35,092 nt of DNA, from NCBI GenBank assembly GCA_017399225.1, contig JAFQEB010000027.1, positions 1 to 35,092 on the forward strand. Reading direction: 5' to 3'. The position numbers were made by a program, and so were the translations under genes. This DNA comes from Clostridia bacterium. GTDB taxonomy: Bacteria > Bacillota_A > Clostridia > Christensenellales > Aristaeellaceae. Below, piece by piece: positions 8,092 to 15,505 of the stretch. How positions within the stretch are numbered: the first letter of the stretch is position 1; each line of letters begins with the position of its first letter. The notes below the pieces were generated by a model that was not told where the DNA came from, did not search any database, and was given only the letters and a program-made list of their open reading frames with translations.

Positions 8092-8135
8092 CAAAATGCC
8101 AGATCCCCCGCCGCCGTCGCGCCGCAGGGGGATCT
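8092..8135 (-). terminator. Terminator after the XRE regulator gene
   Basis: AGATCCCCC (8101-8109) and GGGGGATCT (8127-8135) form a perfect 9-bp stem with further GC pairing inside, followed on the minus strand by GGCATTTTGG. The U-tract is short, so termination may be partial. Confidence 0.6.
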
Positions 8136-8148
8136 GTTCTTCATTCTG

Positions 8149-8925
8149 TCATTGCGCCGCCGTCAGGATCTCGAGCTCGCTGCTCAGCACGTTGCCGAGG
8201 GCGTCGGTTCCGTCCAGCCGCACGGTGATGGACACAATATCCTCCATTGGCTCAGCGCCATTCCAGCCCACGTCCCAGCCGCGCCTGAGAACATTGCTGC
8301 CCAGATACGCCTCGATGAACGCGCCGTCCTGCACGATCTCCTTGGTTTGCCCATTGCCGTACAGGTAGGTGGTGGTCAGCCGCTCCATGGCGAAGTCCAC
8401 CCCGGCGTTTTCACGGAACACCATGCGGTAGATCCACCACGGCTCAGGCCCCAGCGCCGGATCAATGGACGGTGTGATGGGGTTCTGATGCACCAGGATG
8501 AGCACCTCTGCCTGCTCCGCGATACGCTGGGGCAGAGCGGCGTCCGGCCCGCTGCCTTGCACGGCAGGCTGCCCGGCCGGGCGCGTCACCAGGAGGAGCA
8601 CCAGCGCCAAAACAAGCGCCGCGATACAGATATACAGCCACCGCTTCGCATGCCCCGGTTTTTCCGTGGCAGGCACACCCTGAGCCTCTTCCTGGGAGGC
8701 CGTCTGGTTCTCCCCGCCTTCCGCAAGGGGATGGTCGTTCGCGAAATCATAGTTCAGCACCTGCGAAAGGGCCTTGAGGGTCTCCGCATCCGGCAGCGCG
8801 CGGCCATGCTCCCAATGGGATATCCCCTGTCGGGACATATGCACAAGCGCGCCCAGCTGCTCCTGCGTCATTCCGCAGGCCTTGCGGGCCGCCGTCAGCT
8901 GTTCAGCAAAGTCCTTTGTCTCCAT
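8149..8925 (-). CDS. Membrane-anchored XRE-family regulator
   Basis: This 258-residue protein begins with an XRE helix-turn-helix (residues about 8-62; MTQEQLGALVHMSRQGISHWEHGRALPD is spread over helices 2-4), followed by a hydrophilic linker, a single transmembrane helix (about 94-114, AALVLALVLLLV) and an extracytoplasmic domain of about 140 residues that I do not recognise. The layout suggests a one-component sensor in which an outside or membrane signal controls DNA binding inside. The ATG at 8925 follows AGGAT. It lies 40 bases after the small membrane protein gene 8966-9226 and is probably co-transcribed from the promoter at 9255-9283. It could control that promoter or the neighbouring L,D-transpeptidase; there is no direct evidence. 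Confidence 0.88.
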   Translation of the reverse strand: METKDFAEQLTAARKACGMTQEQLGALVHMSRQGISHWEHGRALPDAETLKALSQVLNYDFANDHPLAEGGENQTASQEEAQGVPATEKPGHAKRWLYICIAALVLALVLLLVTRPAGQPAVQGSGPDAALPQRIAEQAEVLILVHQNPITPSIDPALGPEPWWIYRMVFRENAGVDFAMERLTTTYLYGNGQTKEIVQDGAFIEAYLGSNVLRRGWDVGWNGAEPMEDIVSITVRLDGTDALGNVLSSELEILTAAQ

Positions 8926-8965
8926 CGTGCTTCATCCTGCCCTCAATTTGTAGAAAATCCCATGC

Positions 8966-9226
8966 TCATCCCGCGCGCCTGCGCGTCAGCAGCAGGATGC
9001 CCACAGCCAGCACCGCCGACACGAAGATGGTCAGAAATGCAGGCTGGTGCGCCACGGTCGTCATCAGCAGGCCGAAAATCAGGCAGACTGCCAGCGAAAC
9101 CAGTCCCATCCAGGCTTTTCCGCGCAGGATCCCGGTCAGCAGGGCCGGCACGCCGCACACGCCGCCGATCACAAGGCCGCCGATCGCCGCGCCGATCAGC
9201 TGAAACATCGTCTCCTCATACGCCAT
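8966..9226 (-). CDS. Small three-helix membrane protein
   Basis: This 86-residue very hydrophobic protein has three predicted helices (about residues 7-31, 36-57 and 60-80) and an Arg-rich cytoplasmic end (LTRRRAG). It resembles small integral membrane proteins with no assigned function. The ATG at 9226 has a perfect AGGAGGT upstream. A longer frame extends to 9442 but crosses the tRNA-Leu gene and its terminator, so it is not the real start. It has its own promoter and is followed after 40 bases by the membrane-anchored XRE regulator, so the pair probably forms an operon. Confidence 0.8.
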   Translation of the reverse strand: MAYEETMFQLIGAAIGGLVIGGVCGVPALLTGILRGKAWMGLVSLAVCLIFGLLMTTVAHQPAFLTIFVSAVLAVGILLLTRRRAG

Positions 9227-9254
9227 GAAAGCACCTCCTGTTCGATCTGTTCTG

Positions 9255-9283
9255 ATGATAGCACATTTCTCCTGCCCTTGCAA
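9255..9283 (-). promoter_or_regulatory. Promoter of the small membrane protein - XRE operon
   Basis: Minus strand TTGCAA (9278-9283), 17-base spacer, TATCAT (9255-9260) with an extended TGC. The sequence AATGTGCTATCAT recurs exactly in the promoter at 14275-14304. Confidence 0.7.
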
Positions 9284-9299
9284 GGCTTGGAACAGGCAC

Positions 9300-9344
9300 A
9301 AAAAAATCCGAACCGGCGTCCATTCGGAAGCACCGGTTCGGATT
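9300..9344 (-). terminator. Terminator of tRNA-Leu
   Basis: On the minus strand AATCCGAACCGG and CCGGTTCGGATT form a perfect 12-bp stem (9305-9316 with 9333-9344), followed by a run of U. It begins about 10 bases after the tRNA CCA end. Confidence 0.93.
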
Positions 9345-9353
9345 CTATGCGTC

Positions 9354-9440
9354 TGGTGCGGGAAACAGGACTTGAACCTGCAAGCTCGTACGAGCACATG
9401 AACCTGAATCATGCGCGTCTGCCAATTCCGCCATTCCCGC
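9354..9440 (-). tRNA. tRNA-Leu (anticodon CAG)
   Basis: This 87-base tRNA reads from 9440 to 9354. The acceptor stem GCGGGAA pairs with TTCCCGC, the discriminator is A, and CCA is encoded. The anticodon stem CATGA/TCATG encloses loop TTCAGGT with anticodon CAG, reading CTG codons, which are very frequent in the genes here. The long variable arm (GTGCTCGTACGAGCTT region) is typical of a class II tRNA-Leu, and GGTTCAAGTCC is the T-arm. It has its own promoter and terminator and stands as a single gene at the 3' end of the mannan locus. Confidence 0.97.
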
Positions 9441-9454
9441 ACGGAACAGAGGTA

Positions 9455-9483
9455 ATTATACCTCTCCGTGCGGCATTTGTCAA
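9455..9483 (-). promoter_or_regulatory. Consensus SigA promoter of tRNA-Leu
   Basis: TTGACA (9478-9483), exactly 17 bases, TATAAT (9455-9460) on the minus strand: a perfect consensus, as expected for a stable RNA gene. The mature tRNA starts 14 bases after the -10 box. Confidence 0.93.
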
Positions 9484-9544
9484 GCGAAATATCGCAAATT
9501 TTCTCAAATCGGCAGATTTTTTCTTGCGAGCCTCCCCGGCTGCA

Positions 9545-10621
9545 TCAGTCCTCCCACACGCCGGGCAGCGTTTCGATGAAGGCAGCCAGCTCCTGCGCCA
9601 TCACCGCCGCCTCGCTGCCGCGGATGTGGCCAGGCGTGCCGCAGCCATTCTTGCTGTACAGGAAGTGATGCACGCGGGCGTCGGTCTCCCGCATGGCGCA
9701 GCAGACCTCGTCGATGGCCTTATCCCAGTTCGCGTGGTGGCCGAGGATCGTCGTCGTGCAGACGATATGCGCCCGGGGGTACTTGTCCCGCAGCTGACCA
9801 AGGAAGCGGCGATATTCGCTGCGCCAGTGCTTCGAGGCCTCGCTGTCATAGTCGTCGGCCATGATGTTGACGGGGTTGTGGTCATTCTGGCCGATGGCCA
9901 CCACCACCACATGGGGCGTGTAGCGGGCGAAGTCCCAGGGGGTGGGCTCGCCGAAGGGCGGATAATAGTTGATCTTATCCCAGCAGCTCTCCATGCCGAT
10001 GAAGTCAGGCCAGTTGAAATAGCCCGTGCCGTTCAGCAGCGCCATGCCGCCGGTGGCATGGTCGTGCAGCTCGGCATTCAGCAGCCGCGCCGCCTGCCAG
10101 GCATAGGAGAGCCAGCTGTTGGAGTACAGGCCGTTGTGGCCCTCGGGATCGCTCTGACCGCAGGCGAACTCTGCCTCGGACACCTCGCCGGCGGACACGC
10201 TGTCGCCGTAGACCTCCATGCGGCGGGCAGGACGCTCCGGCAGGGGCAGCAGCTCCGCAGCCGCATCCAGGATCAGTCCGTTCAGGCGGTAAGCGTGGCA
10301 GCAGTCCTGACGCTTGAAGAGCAGCACGTCGTTCGCGCCGTCCTTCAGCTTGTCGGACAGATCGAGCACCTGCTCGCCCTTTTCCAGCAGGATCGCACTC
10401 TGCTCGCCGTTTACGATGACGCCCAGGCGGTTCTCAAAGTAGGATTGCTGGTTCGTCACCATCACGCGCAGCGTCCGGCCCTTCAGGCGCAGCTGCAGAC
10501 TGGAGCAGGGGTAGATGAAGAAGGGATTCGCCGGGTCGGCCAAGTCAATACGGCCGGTGTAGCGCAGCATGGGATCTGTCATGGGGATGTTCTTCTCGTT
10601 GGGGGCGATGGTGTAATTCAT
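9545..10621 (-). CDS. SGNH/GDSL carbohydrate esterase (CE2-like)
   Basis: This 358-residue enzyme without a signal peptide has an N-terminal beta-sandwich-like part (to about residue 145) and a C-terminal SGNH hydrolase domain. Visible blocks are block I YGDSVSAGE (catalytic Ser), the Gly block ATGGMAL, block III GQNDHNP, and a C-terminal block ending GHIRGSE with the catalytic His. The two-domain order is that of family CE2 deacetylases, which remove acetyl groups from xylo-, manno- or gluco-oligosaccharides. The ATG at 10621 follows GAGGAGGAG. It is the last gene of the GH26 locus, after the second solute-binding protein, where it could deacetylate imported manno-oligosaccharides in the cytoplasm. 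The family is confident; the substrate is inferred from context. Confidence 0.88.
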   Translation of the reverse strand: MNYTIAPNEKNIPMTDPMLRYTGRIDLADPANPFFIYPCSSLQLRLKGRTLRVMVTNQQSYFENRLGVIVNGEQSAILLEKGEQVLDLSDKLKDGANDVLLFKRQDCCHAYRLNGLILDAAAELLPLPERPARRMEVYGDSVSAGEVSEAEFACGQSDPEGHNGLYSNSWLSYAWQAARLLNAELHDHATGGMALLNGTGYFNWPDFIGMESCWDKINYYPPFGEPTPWDFARYTPHVVVVAIGQNDHNPVNIMADDYDSEASKHWRSEYRRFLGQLRDKYPRAHIVCTTTILGHHANWDKAIDEVCCAMRETDARVHHFLYSKNGCGTPGHIRGSEAAVMAQELAAFIETLPGVWED

Positions 10622-10730
10622 GTGTTTCTCCTCCTCTCGGGTGCTGACGCCCGGGGACAGCGGGCTGCACAGCCCGTGCGTCAGCATCCGTATTCATCGG
10701 CAGCTATGCCATGCGGGGCATTCCTTCACC

Positions 10731-10770
10731 GGAAAGCCCCCGGACACAGGGATCAGCTGCGTCCGGGGGC
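10731..10770 (-). terminator. Weak terminator or mRNA hairpin between SBP and esterase genes
   Basis: GCCCCCGGA and TCCGGGGGC form a 9-bp stem (10735-10743 with 10762-10770), followed by only TTTCC on the minus strand. It may partly end transcription after the abundant solute-binding protein gene or protect its mRNA 3' end, letting the esterase gene be expressed at a lower level. Confidence 0.5.
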
Positions 10771-10802
10771 AGGGTTTCAGATCAGATCAGGTATGTACTG
10801 GA

Positions 10803-12170
10803 TTAGTTGCCCATCAGGCGATCCAGCGCATCCTGCACCTGCTGCTTGTAGGTCTCCTGGAACTGAGCGACGGTGTAGTTGCCGTTGCACAGGCCAACCA
10901 GGTCCATCTCGAAGCCCAGATTGTTGACCATTTCGAGCTGCTGCTTCTGGCCCATCTCGTACATGACCTCGAAGTTGTACTCCTGCAGCTCAACGTCCCT
11001 CGCGGTAACGCCGTACCACCAGCCCAGAGCCTCGTCGTCGTCGCGGATGGACAGGTCGCCGTTGAACCAGTTCAGGATGTCATACAGAACATTGAAGACC
11101 AGCATCGGATCTTCCACGCCCACGGGGATCATGTAGCAGGAAGAGTCGGTGACCTTCTGAGCGTTGGTCTCCAGATCGCCGTTGGGGCCAGCGGGCCACG
11201 GCACAAACACCATGTCAAACTCCAGGGTGGGGTAGTCTTCGCCCTGCTGGAAGCCATAGTCCTTGTTGGAGTCCATGATCCAGGCAGCGTTGGGGGAGAA
11301 GGCAACCTTGCCCTCGCGGTACAGGAAGCGGCAGATGTCCCAGCCATTCTCAGCGGGGATGGGGTAGGCGTAGCCGTTCATGTACAGATCCTGGAGGAAC
11401 TGCAGGGTCTCGGCAACTTCGGGAGAGGACAGGTTCTCAGTCGCAGTGGCAGCGATGTTGGAGCCATTGGACATGACCAGCAGGGGCAGGAAGTCAGACG
11501 GCCAGCCGCCGAAGCCGTACACGTCGGTGATGCCGTCGCCGTCAATGTCCTTGGTCAGCACCTGGACGTACTCCAGGAACTTGTCCCAGGTCCACTCGCC
11601 GGCCTCGACCAGATCACGGGGATCTTCCAGGTTGGCGTCTTCGATCATCTGCAGGTTGAAGGACAGGGGGTAGGTGGAGCCGACCATGTTCTCCTTGTTC
11701 TTGTTGGTCAGCAGGGACACAGCGCCGTTGCCGGTGTTGATGTAGGTCAGAACCTCATCCTCGCCGGTGATGACGGGGTGATCAGCGGGCAGCACGTCGC
11801 GCAGGTCAACAGCATAGCCGTTGGCAACAGCGGGAGCGCCGATGGCCAGGCCGATCATGTACACGTCCACGTCGGGGGTGCCGGCCATGATGGAGGTGTT
11901 GATGGACTCCTGAGCGCCAGCGTAGAGCAGGTTGACGTACTCGAAGGTCACGTTCCACTCCTGCTCGACCTCAGCGACCTTGGCGAACATCATTTCGTCA
12001 GCCACAGTGCCGGAGTAGTAGGGGTTAGCGTCGATGGTCTCGTGGGTGGAATCCCAGTACAGATCCCAGGTGGTGCCAATGAGAATGTGGCGGGGCTCTT
12101 CAGCGGATGCGAAGGACACCATGGACAGGGCCATCAGCATCGCCAGAACCAGAGCGGCAAACTTTTTCAT
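10803..12170 (-). CDS. ABC sugar solute-binding protein (family 1)
   Basis: This 455-residue exported binding protein has a Sec signal peptide (residues 1-23, ending SFASA) and, unusually for a Gram-positive binding protein, no lipobox cysteine. The mature part has typical family 1 landmarks: VNLLYAGAQESINTSIMAG, then GEWTWDKFLEYVQVLT followed by a DIDGDGITD calcium-loop-like motif and YGFGG. It should deliver oligosaccharides to the permease pair at 14549-16423 and/or 22601-24475. The ATG at 12170 has AGGAGGT upstream. The leader holds a 7-bp hairpin (12216-12243), common before highly expressed binding protein genes. Alanine codons are often GCT here, unlike in most neighbours, which fits high expression. 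The ligand is inferred to be a manno-oligosaccharide. Confidence 0.94.
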   Translation of the reverse strand: MKKFAALVLAMLMALSMVSFASAEEPRHILIGTTWDLYWDSTHETIDANPYYSGTVADEMMFAKVAEVEQEWNVTFEYVNLLYAGAQESINTSIMAGTPDVDVYMIGLAIGAPAVANGYAVDLRDVLPADHPVITGEDEVLTYINTGNGAVSLLTNKNKENMVGSTYPLSFNLQMIEDANLEDPRDLVEAGEWTWDKFLEYVQVLTKDIDGDGITDVYGFGGWPSDFLPLLVMSNGSNIAATATENLSSPEVAETLQFLQDLYMNGYAYPIPAENGWDICRFLYREGKVAFSPNAAWIMDSNKDYGFQQGEDYPTLEFDMVFVPWPAGPNGDLETNAQKVTDSSCYMIPVGVEDPMLVFNVLYDILNWFNGDLSIRDDDEALGWWYGVTARDVELQEYNFEVMYEMGQKQQLEMVNNLGFEMDLVGLCNGNYTVAQFQETYKQQVQDALDRLMGN

Positions 12171-12215
12171 AGCTTGGTAACCTCCTGTTTATTTGTTGGT
12201 GTGAAACACACAGCC

Positions 12216-12386
12216 GCACCTCCGCCCCGCTCACACAGAGCGGAGGCACGGGAAAGTTACGATAGGTTCAACCCAACTTTGCCACAGTCAACGCGGGGGC
12301 GGCGCGTTAGATGGGTCGAAGACCCTGCGCCGTGACCCCACAAGGGAATCAACGCCCCGCGGCAGCGGCAAAAGAGTCGAAGACTC
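12216..12386 (-). other. 214-base spacer with hairpins between repeat protein and SBP genes
   Basis: On the minus strand the stop of the repeat protein gene is embedded in GAGTC-TTC-GACTC (12374-12386) followed by TTTTG, a minimal terminator. A second hairpin with the same loop, GGGTC-TTC-GACCC, lies at 12313-12325. CCTCCGC/GCGGAGG lies at 12216-12222 with 12237-12243. No convincing promoter is seen, so the solute-binding protein is probably transcribed by read-through with possible processing or attenuation here. Confidence 0.4.
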
Positions 12387-14124
12387 ACTGGGCCTGAGCG
12401 ACGTTCACAGCGTAAACGGTCCAGTTGCCGGAAGCCTCACACTGCATACGGGCGCCCCAGGTGGAGACGTCCTCGCCCAGCACGGCGGCCATCTCGTCCC
12501 AGGTGATCTGGGCGGTCTTGCCGTCGCAGTCAGCGGACATCATCTCAACGCGCATCCAGCCAGCGGCGGAGTCGGGGAAGACCAGCCACATGTCGCCGGA
12601 GTCAGACTCGTAGGAGATGGTGACCACGCAGCCGGGCTTCAGGGCAGCGATGATTTCGGGGGTCATTTCCAGACCATTCTGGCCCCAGGCAGAGCCGGTC
12701 ACGGAGAAGCCGGGGAAGTCGACAACCTCGGTCAGGCCAACCAGCTCGTTGACCTTGCCGACGTTCACAGCGTAGACGGACCAGTTGCCGGAAGCCTCGC
12801 ACTGCAGGCGGGCGCCCCACTGGGTCTTGTCCTCGCCCACGACCTCAGCGATCTGCTCGTAGGTGATGTAGGCGTTGTTGCCAACGACCTTGGCGGACAT
12901 CATCTGCACGCGCATCCAGCCAGCAGCGGAGTCGGGCAGGACGATCCACATATCGCCGGACTCAGACTCGAAGTTGATCTCCAGAGCGGTGCCGGGCTGC
13001 AGGGCATCCAGCACTTCCTGGGTGAACTCGAAGCCGTTCTGGCCCCAGGCGCCGCCCTCGCAGGTGAAGCCCGCGAACTCGACCTTGTTGGTCAGGGCGA
13101 TCTTGGAGGTGGGGGTACCAACCTTCACAGAGTAGACCTTCCAGGCAGAGGAGCCCTCGCACTGGAACATAGCGCCCCAGGTAGAGGTGTCTTCGCCGCA
13201 CAGGGCAGCGAACTGCTCGTAGGTGATCTGAGCGGTGGTCTTGGAGTTGTTCTTGGTGGCCTGGCCCTGCGCAACGCGGATCCAGCCAGCATTGGCCCAA
13301 GGCATGACGACCCAGATGTCGCCGTCCTCGGATTCGTAGGAGATCTCAACCACGGAGCCGGGCACCAGAGCGGCCAGGAACTCGGGGTTCATCTCAACAC
13401 CAGCCTGAGTCCAGGCGCCAGCCTCAACGGCCATGCCGGTTAGGTCAACGGTGTTGGTCAGGATGGACAGGTTGGACAGATCCGCATCGGTAGCGGGCGC
13501 AACATACTCGGCAGTCAGGTCAACGGCCAGGGCGTTGCCCTCAGCGTCGAAGAACTTGATGTTGTCGATGTAGATGTCGCGGGGCTCCTCACCGGGGAAC
13601 TTGTCGGAATCCACGAACGCATCGGCTTCCTTGGTGATCATCAGGTATTCACCCTGACCAGCAGTGAAGGGCACGTCAGCGGTCTTGAAAGCCACGGTAG
13701 CAGCCTTGGGGTTCTTGGCCTTCAGGTAAACGGACCAGTCGTAGCCGGTCTTCACGGCGTCAGCACCAGTCACGGTGTAGACCTTACCGGAAGCAGCGTA
13801 GAACTTGCCGTCAGAGCCCAGCTCAACGCCCACGTCAAAGGTCATCTTGGCGAGCTTAGCGTAATTCTCGCCCAGCAGACCTTCCACATTGATGGCGACG
13901 TAGGGCACCTTGGCCTTGACGTCAACGCGCAGCGCCTTGCTGCCGTTGTAGTCTTCCACGGACAGGACAGACGCGTCGGCATTGCCGGCAGCGGTGTCAA
14001 CGCCCAGGAAGGCGTAGTTGCCGTCTTCGAAATCGATGACGGTGGCGGGAGCCGCCTCGGCCAGCGCAGACACAGAGGTCAGCAGCATGACCATGCACAG
14101 GATCCAGGAAAGAACCTTCTTCAA
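12385..14124 (-). CDS. Secreted protein with tandem carbohydrate-binding-like domains, no catalytic domain
   Basis: This 579-residue exported protein has a signal peptide (to about residue 25, ALAEAAPA). An N-terminal galactose-binding-like domain (about 28-210, opening VIDFEDGNYAF as in several CBM families and closing DIYIDNIKFFD) is followed by three tandem repeats at about 221-336, 346-456 and 464-578. Each repeat has AW-Q-G, an E-GD-W-V block, AGW-RV and WGA--QCE---W-VY-V-V. The Trp-rich pattern suggests sugar-binding beta-sandwiches. The TTG at 14124 is the start because AGGAGG lies 8 bases upstream. It has its own promoter within the GH26 locus and precedes a solute-binding protein. 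I infer glycan capture at the cell surface, but no anchor is visible, so it may be released or wall-bound by another route. Confidence 0.85.
   Translation of the reverse strand: MKKVLSWILCMVMLLTSVSALAEAAPATVIDFEDGNYAFLGVDTAAGNADASVLSVEDYNGSKALRVDVKAKVPYVAINVEGLLGENYAKLAKMTFDVGVELGSDGKFYAASGKVYTVTGADAVKTGYDWSVYLKAKNPKAATVAFKTADVPFTAGQGEYLMITKEADAFVDSDKFPGEEPRDIYIDNIKFFDAEGNALAVDLTAEYVAPATDADLSNLSILTNTVDLTGMAVEAGAWTQAGVEMNPEFLAALVPGSVVEISYESEDGDIWVVMPWANAGWIRVAQGQATKNNSKTTAQITYEQFAALCGEDTSTWGAMFQCEGSSAWKVYSVKVGTPTSKIALTNKVEFAGFTCEGGAWGQNGFEFTQEVLDALQPGTALEINFESESGDMWIVLPDSAAGWMRVQMMSAKVVGNNAYITYEQIAEVVGEDKTQWGARLQCEASGNWSVYAVNVGKVNELVGLTEVVDFPGFSVTGSAWGQNGLEMTPEIIAALKPGCVVTISYESDSGDMWLVFPDSAAGWMRVEMMSADCDGKTAQITWDEMAAVLGEDVSTWGARMQCEASGNWTVYAVNVAQAQ
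12391..13470 (-). repeat. Three in-gene tandem repeats with a 360-base period
   Basis: The motif read on the plus strand as GCGCCCCA recurs at 12452, 12812 and 13172, and the sequences around CCAGTTGCCGGAAGCCTC (12421 and 12781) are nearly identical, giving an exact period of 360 bases or 120 codons. Units 2 and 3 are closer to each other than to unit 1, so the last duplication is the more recent. Confidence 0.85.
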
Positions 14125-14274
14125 TTCGGTAACCTCCTTTTTCGTCCCTCTGGGGGACAATTGGCACAACCTTGGGATACCACGATGCGGGAATACCCTT
14201 CATCTATTTCACGGGGCTTGCGCTACCCCATTGAAACCGGTATAAAACGCGCCAGATGTGCCATTTCATTTCAC

Positions 14275-14304
14275 ATGATAGCACATTTATATCCAACGCG
14301 TCAA
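14275..14304 (-). promoter_or_regulatory. Internal promoter before the repeat protein gene
   Basis: Minus strand TTGACG (14299-14304), 18-base spacer, extended -10 TGCTATCAT (TATCAT at 14275-14280). The leader to the TTG start is about 145 bases. It gives the repeat protein, second solute-binding protein and esterase their own transcription in addition to any read-through. Confidence 0.65.
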
Positions 14305-14329
14305 CCATTTCGGGGAGAAAGGCGGTACT

Positions 14330-14545
14330 TTTCGTGTACCGAAAAGGTTTTCGCCCCTCCCCTGCCCGACCGCCCGGAAACAGGCCCGGAACGGTCAGGC
14401 GGGCAGGAAAACAGCCTCATCCACGATCCTTCCCCCAAGGGGAAGGTAATGCCGCGAGTACTGCGTCGCGTCGCACCCTCCGTGCGACGGGACTCCCGCA
14501 AGGGAACCCGACCGCGCGGGAGCGCCACCGCCGGCGGGCGCTGCC
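14330..14545. repeat. Palindrome-rich intergenic stretch
   Basis: The 424-base gap between the repeat protein and the second MalG permease carries a promoter at 14275-14304 and, to its right, several stem-loops: 14429-14436/14440-14447 (CCTTCCCC/GGGGAAGG), 14477-14483/14489-14495 (GTCGCAC/GTGCGAC) and a wider CTCCCGC/GCGGGAG pairing (14492-14521). There is no T-tract and no coding frame with a ribosome site. It resembles an intergenic palindromic repeat unit or strong mRNA-stabilising structure; no second copy is seen in this window. Confidence 0.4.
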
Positions 14546-14548
14546 CGC

Positions 14549-15487
14549 TTAGCCGACAATACCGGAGCGCTCAACGCCCTCGACGAAGCGCTTCTGCAGC
14601 ACCAGGTAGATCAGCAGGATGGGCAGCATCACCAGCACAACGCCTGCATTGACGTAGAGCTTCTGGATGCGCACGTTCATGATCTTCAGATTCGCGCCGA
14701 TGTTGGACTGCAGCGTGGACAGCTGACGGGCCAGCAGCTGGCTGTTGGGAATCTGGAAGAGCTTGGCGTAGAACATGTCATTGTACTGCCACACGAGGGA
14801 GAACACCGTAACGGTGATCACCGCGGGCATGGCGTTGACCAGCATGATGCGGAAGTAGGTGTACGCAGTGCCGGCGCCGTCCACAAAGGCGGCTTCCTCG
14901 ATCTCCTTGGGGAGGCCGCGGAAGAACTGGTTGAAGATGTACACATACAGACCCGAACGCAGACCCACGCCGAAGACGGACAGGATGAACATGGGGGTCA
15001 TGTCACGCATCAGGTTCATGGAGCGGAAGGTCATGTACTGGGGCAGCATGATGGTGTGGGAAGGCACAACGATCATGACGACCACGCAGGCAAACAGGAT
15101 CTTCTTGCCGGGGAACTCAAAGCGAGCGAAGCCGTAGCCGACCATGGAGCAGATCACGACCTGCAGGAGGGTGTTGCCGATGGTGTACAGCAGCGTGGCC
15201 ATGAGGGTGGGCACATAGTGCAGCTCCGTCCAGGCGCCCTCATAGCGCTCCCAGGTGGGGTTCATGGGGATGGTGAAGACCATCGGGTTGGCCGAGTCGC
15301 TGTCAGAGAAGAAGGACTGGGCCACAATGCCGATCACCGGGCTGAGGATAACGTAGGCGATACCCACGATGAGGATGATCTGCAGGATGGTCATCAGCAG
15401 GTTCTTGGACTTCTTCACCACAGCGCCCTTGCGGTCCTCATACCGGGAGGAGCTGCGAAATGCGCGCCATTTTTCCAATGCTTTCAT
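14549..15487 (-). CDS. Sugar ABC transporter permease, MalG type (second pair)
   Basis: This 312-residue inner subunit has six predicted transmembrane helices and the permease EAA loop around EIEEAAFVDGAGTAYTYFRIMLVNAMP, the docking site of the ATPase. Long N-terminal basic residues precede helix 1 (about 30-52), and a VGYGFARFEFPGKK segment typical of MalG/CUT1 permeases follows. The ATG at 15487 follows GGGAGG. The gene is 18 bases after its MalF partner (15506-16423), forming a heterodimeric channel. No ATPase gene is present in the window, so a shared MsmX-like ATPase must be encoded elsewhere. It ends the first transcription block of the locus before the 424-base gap. Confidence 0.95.
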   Translation of the reverse strand: MKALEKWRAFRSSSRYEDRKGAVVKKSKNLLMTILQIILIVGIAYVILSPVIGIVAQSFFSDSDSANPMVFTIPMNPTWERYEGAWTELHYVPTLMATLLYTIGNTLLQVVICSMVGYGFARFEFPGKKILFACVVVMIVVPSHTIMLPQYMTFRSMNLMRDMTPMFILSVFGVGLRSGLYVYIFNQFFRGLPKEIEEAAFVDGAGTAYTYFRIMLVNAMPAVITVTVFSLVWQYNDMFYAKLFQIPNSQLLARQLSTLQSNIGANLKIMNVRIQKLYVNAGVVLVMLPILLIYLVLQKRFVEGVERSGIVG

Positions 15488-15505
15488 TTTGCTTTCCTCC
15501 CTTTC

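Noticed and set aside
8966..9442. 158-codon version of the small membrane protein
   Set aside because: The extension crosses the tRNA-Leu gene and its terminator. A perfect AGGAGGT site supports the ATG at 9226.
12385..14124. Repeat protein as an enzyme (glycosidase)
   Set aside because: The repeats are only about 115 residues each, beta-sandwich-like, with no paired catalytic acids conserved in a barrel context.
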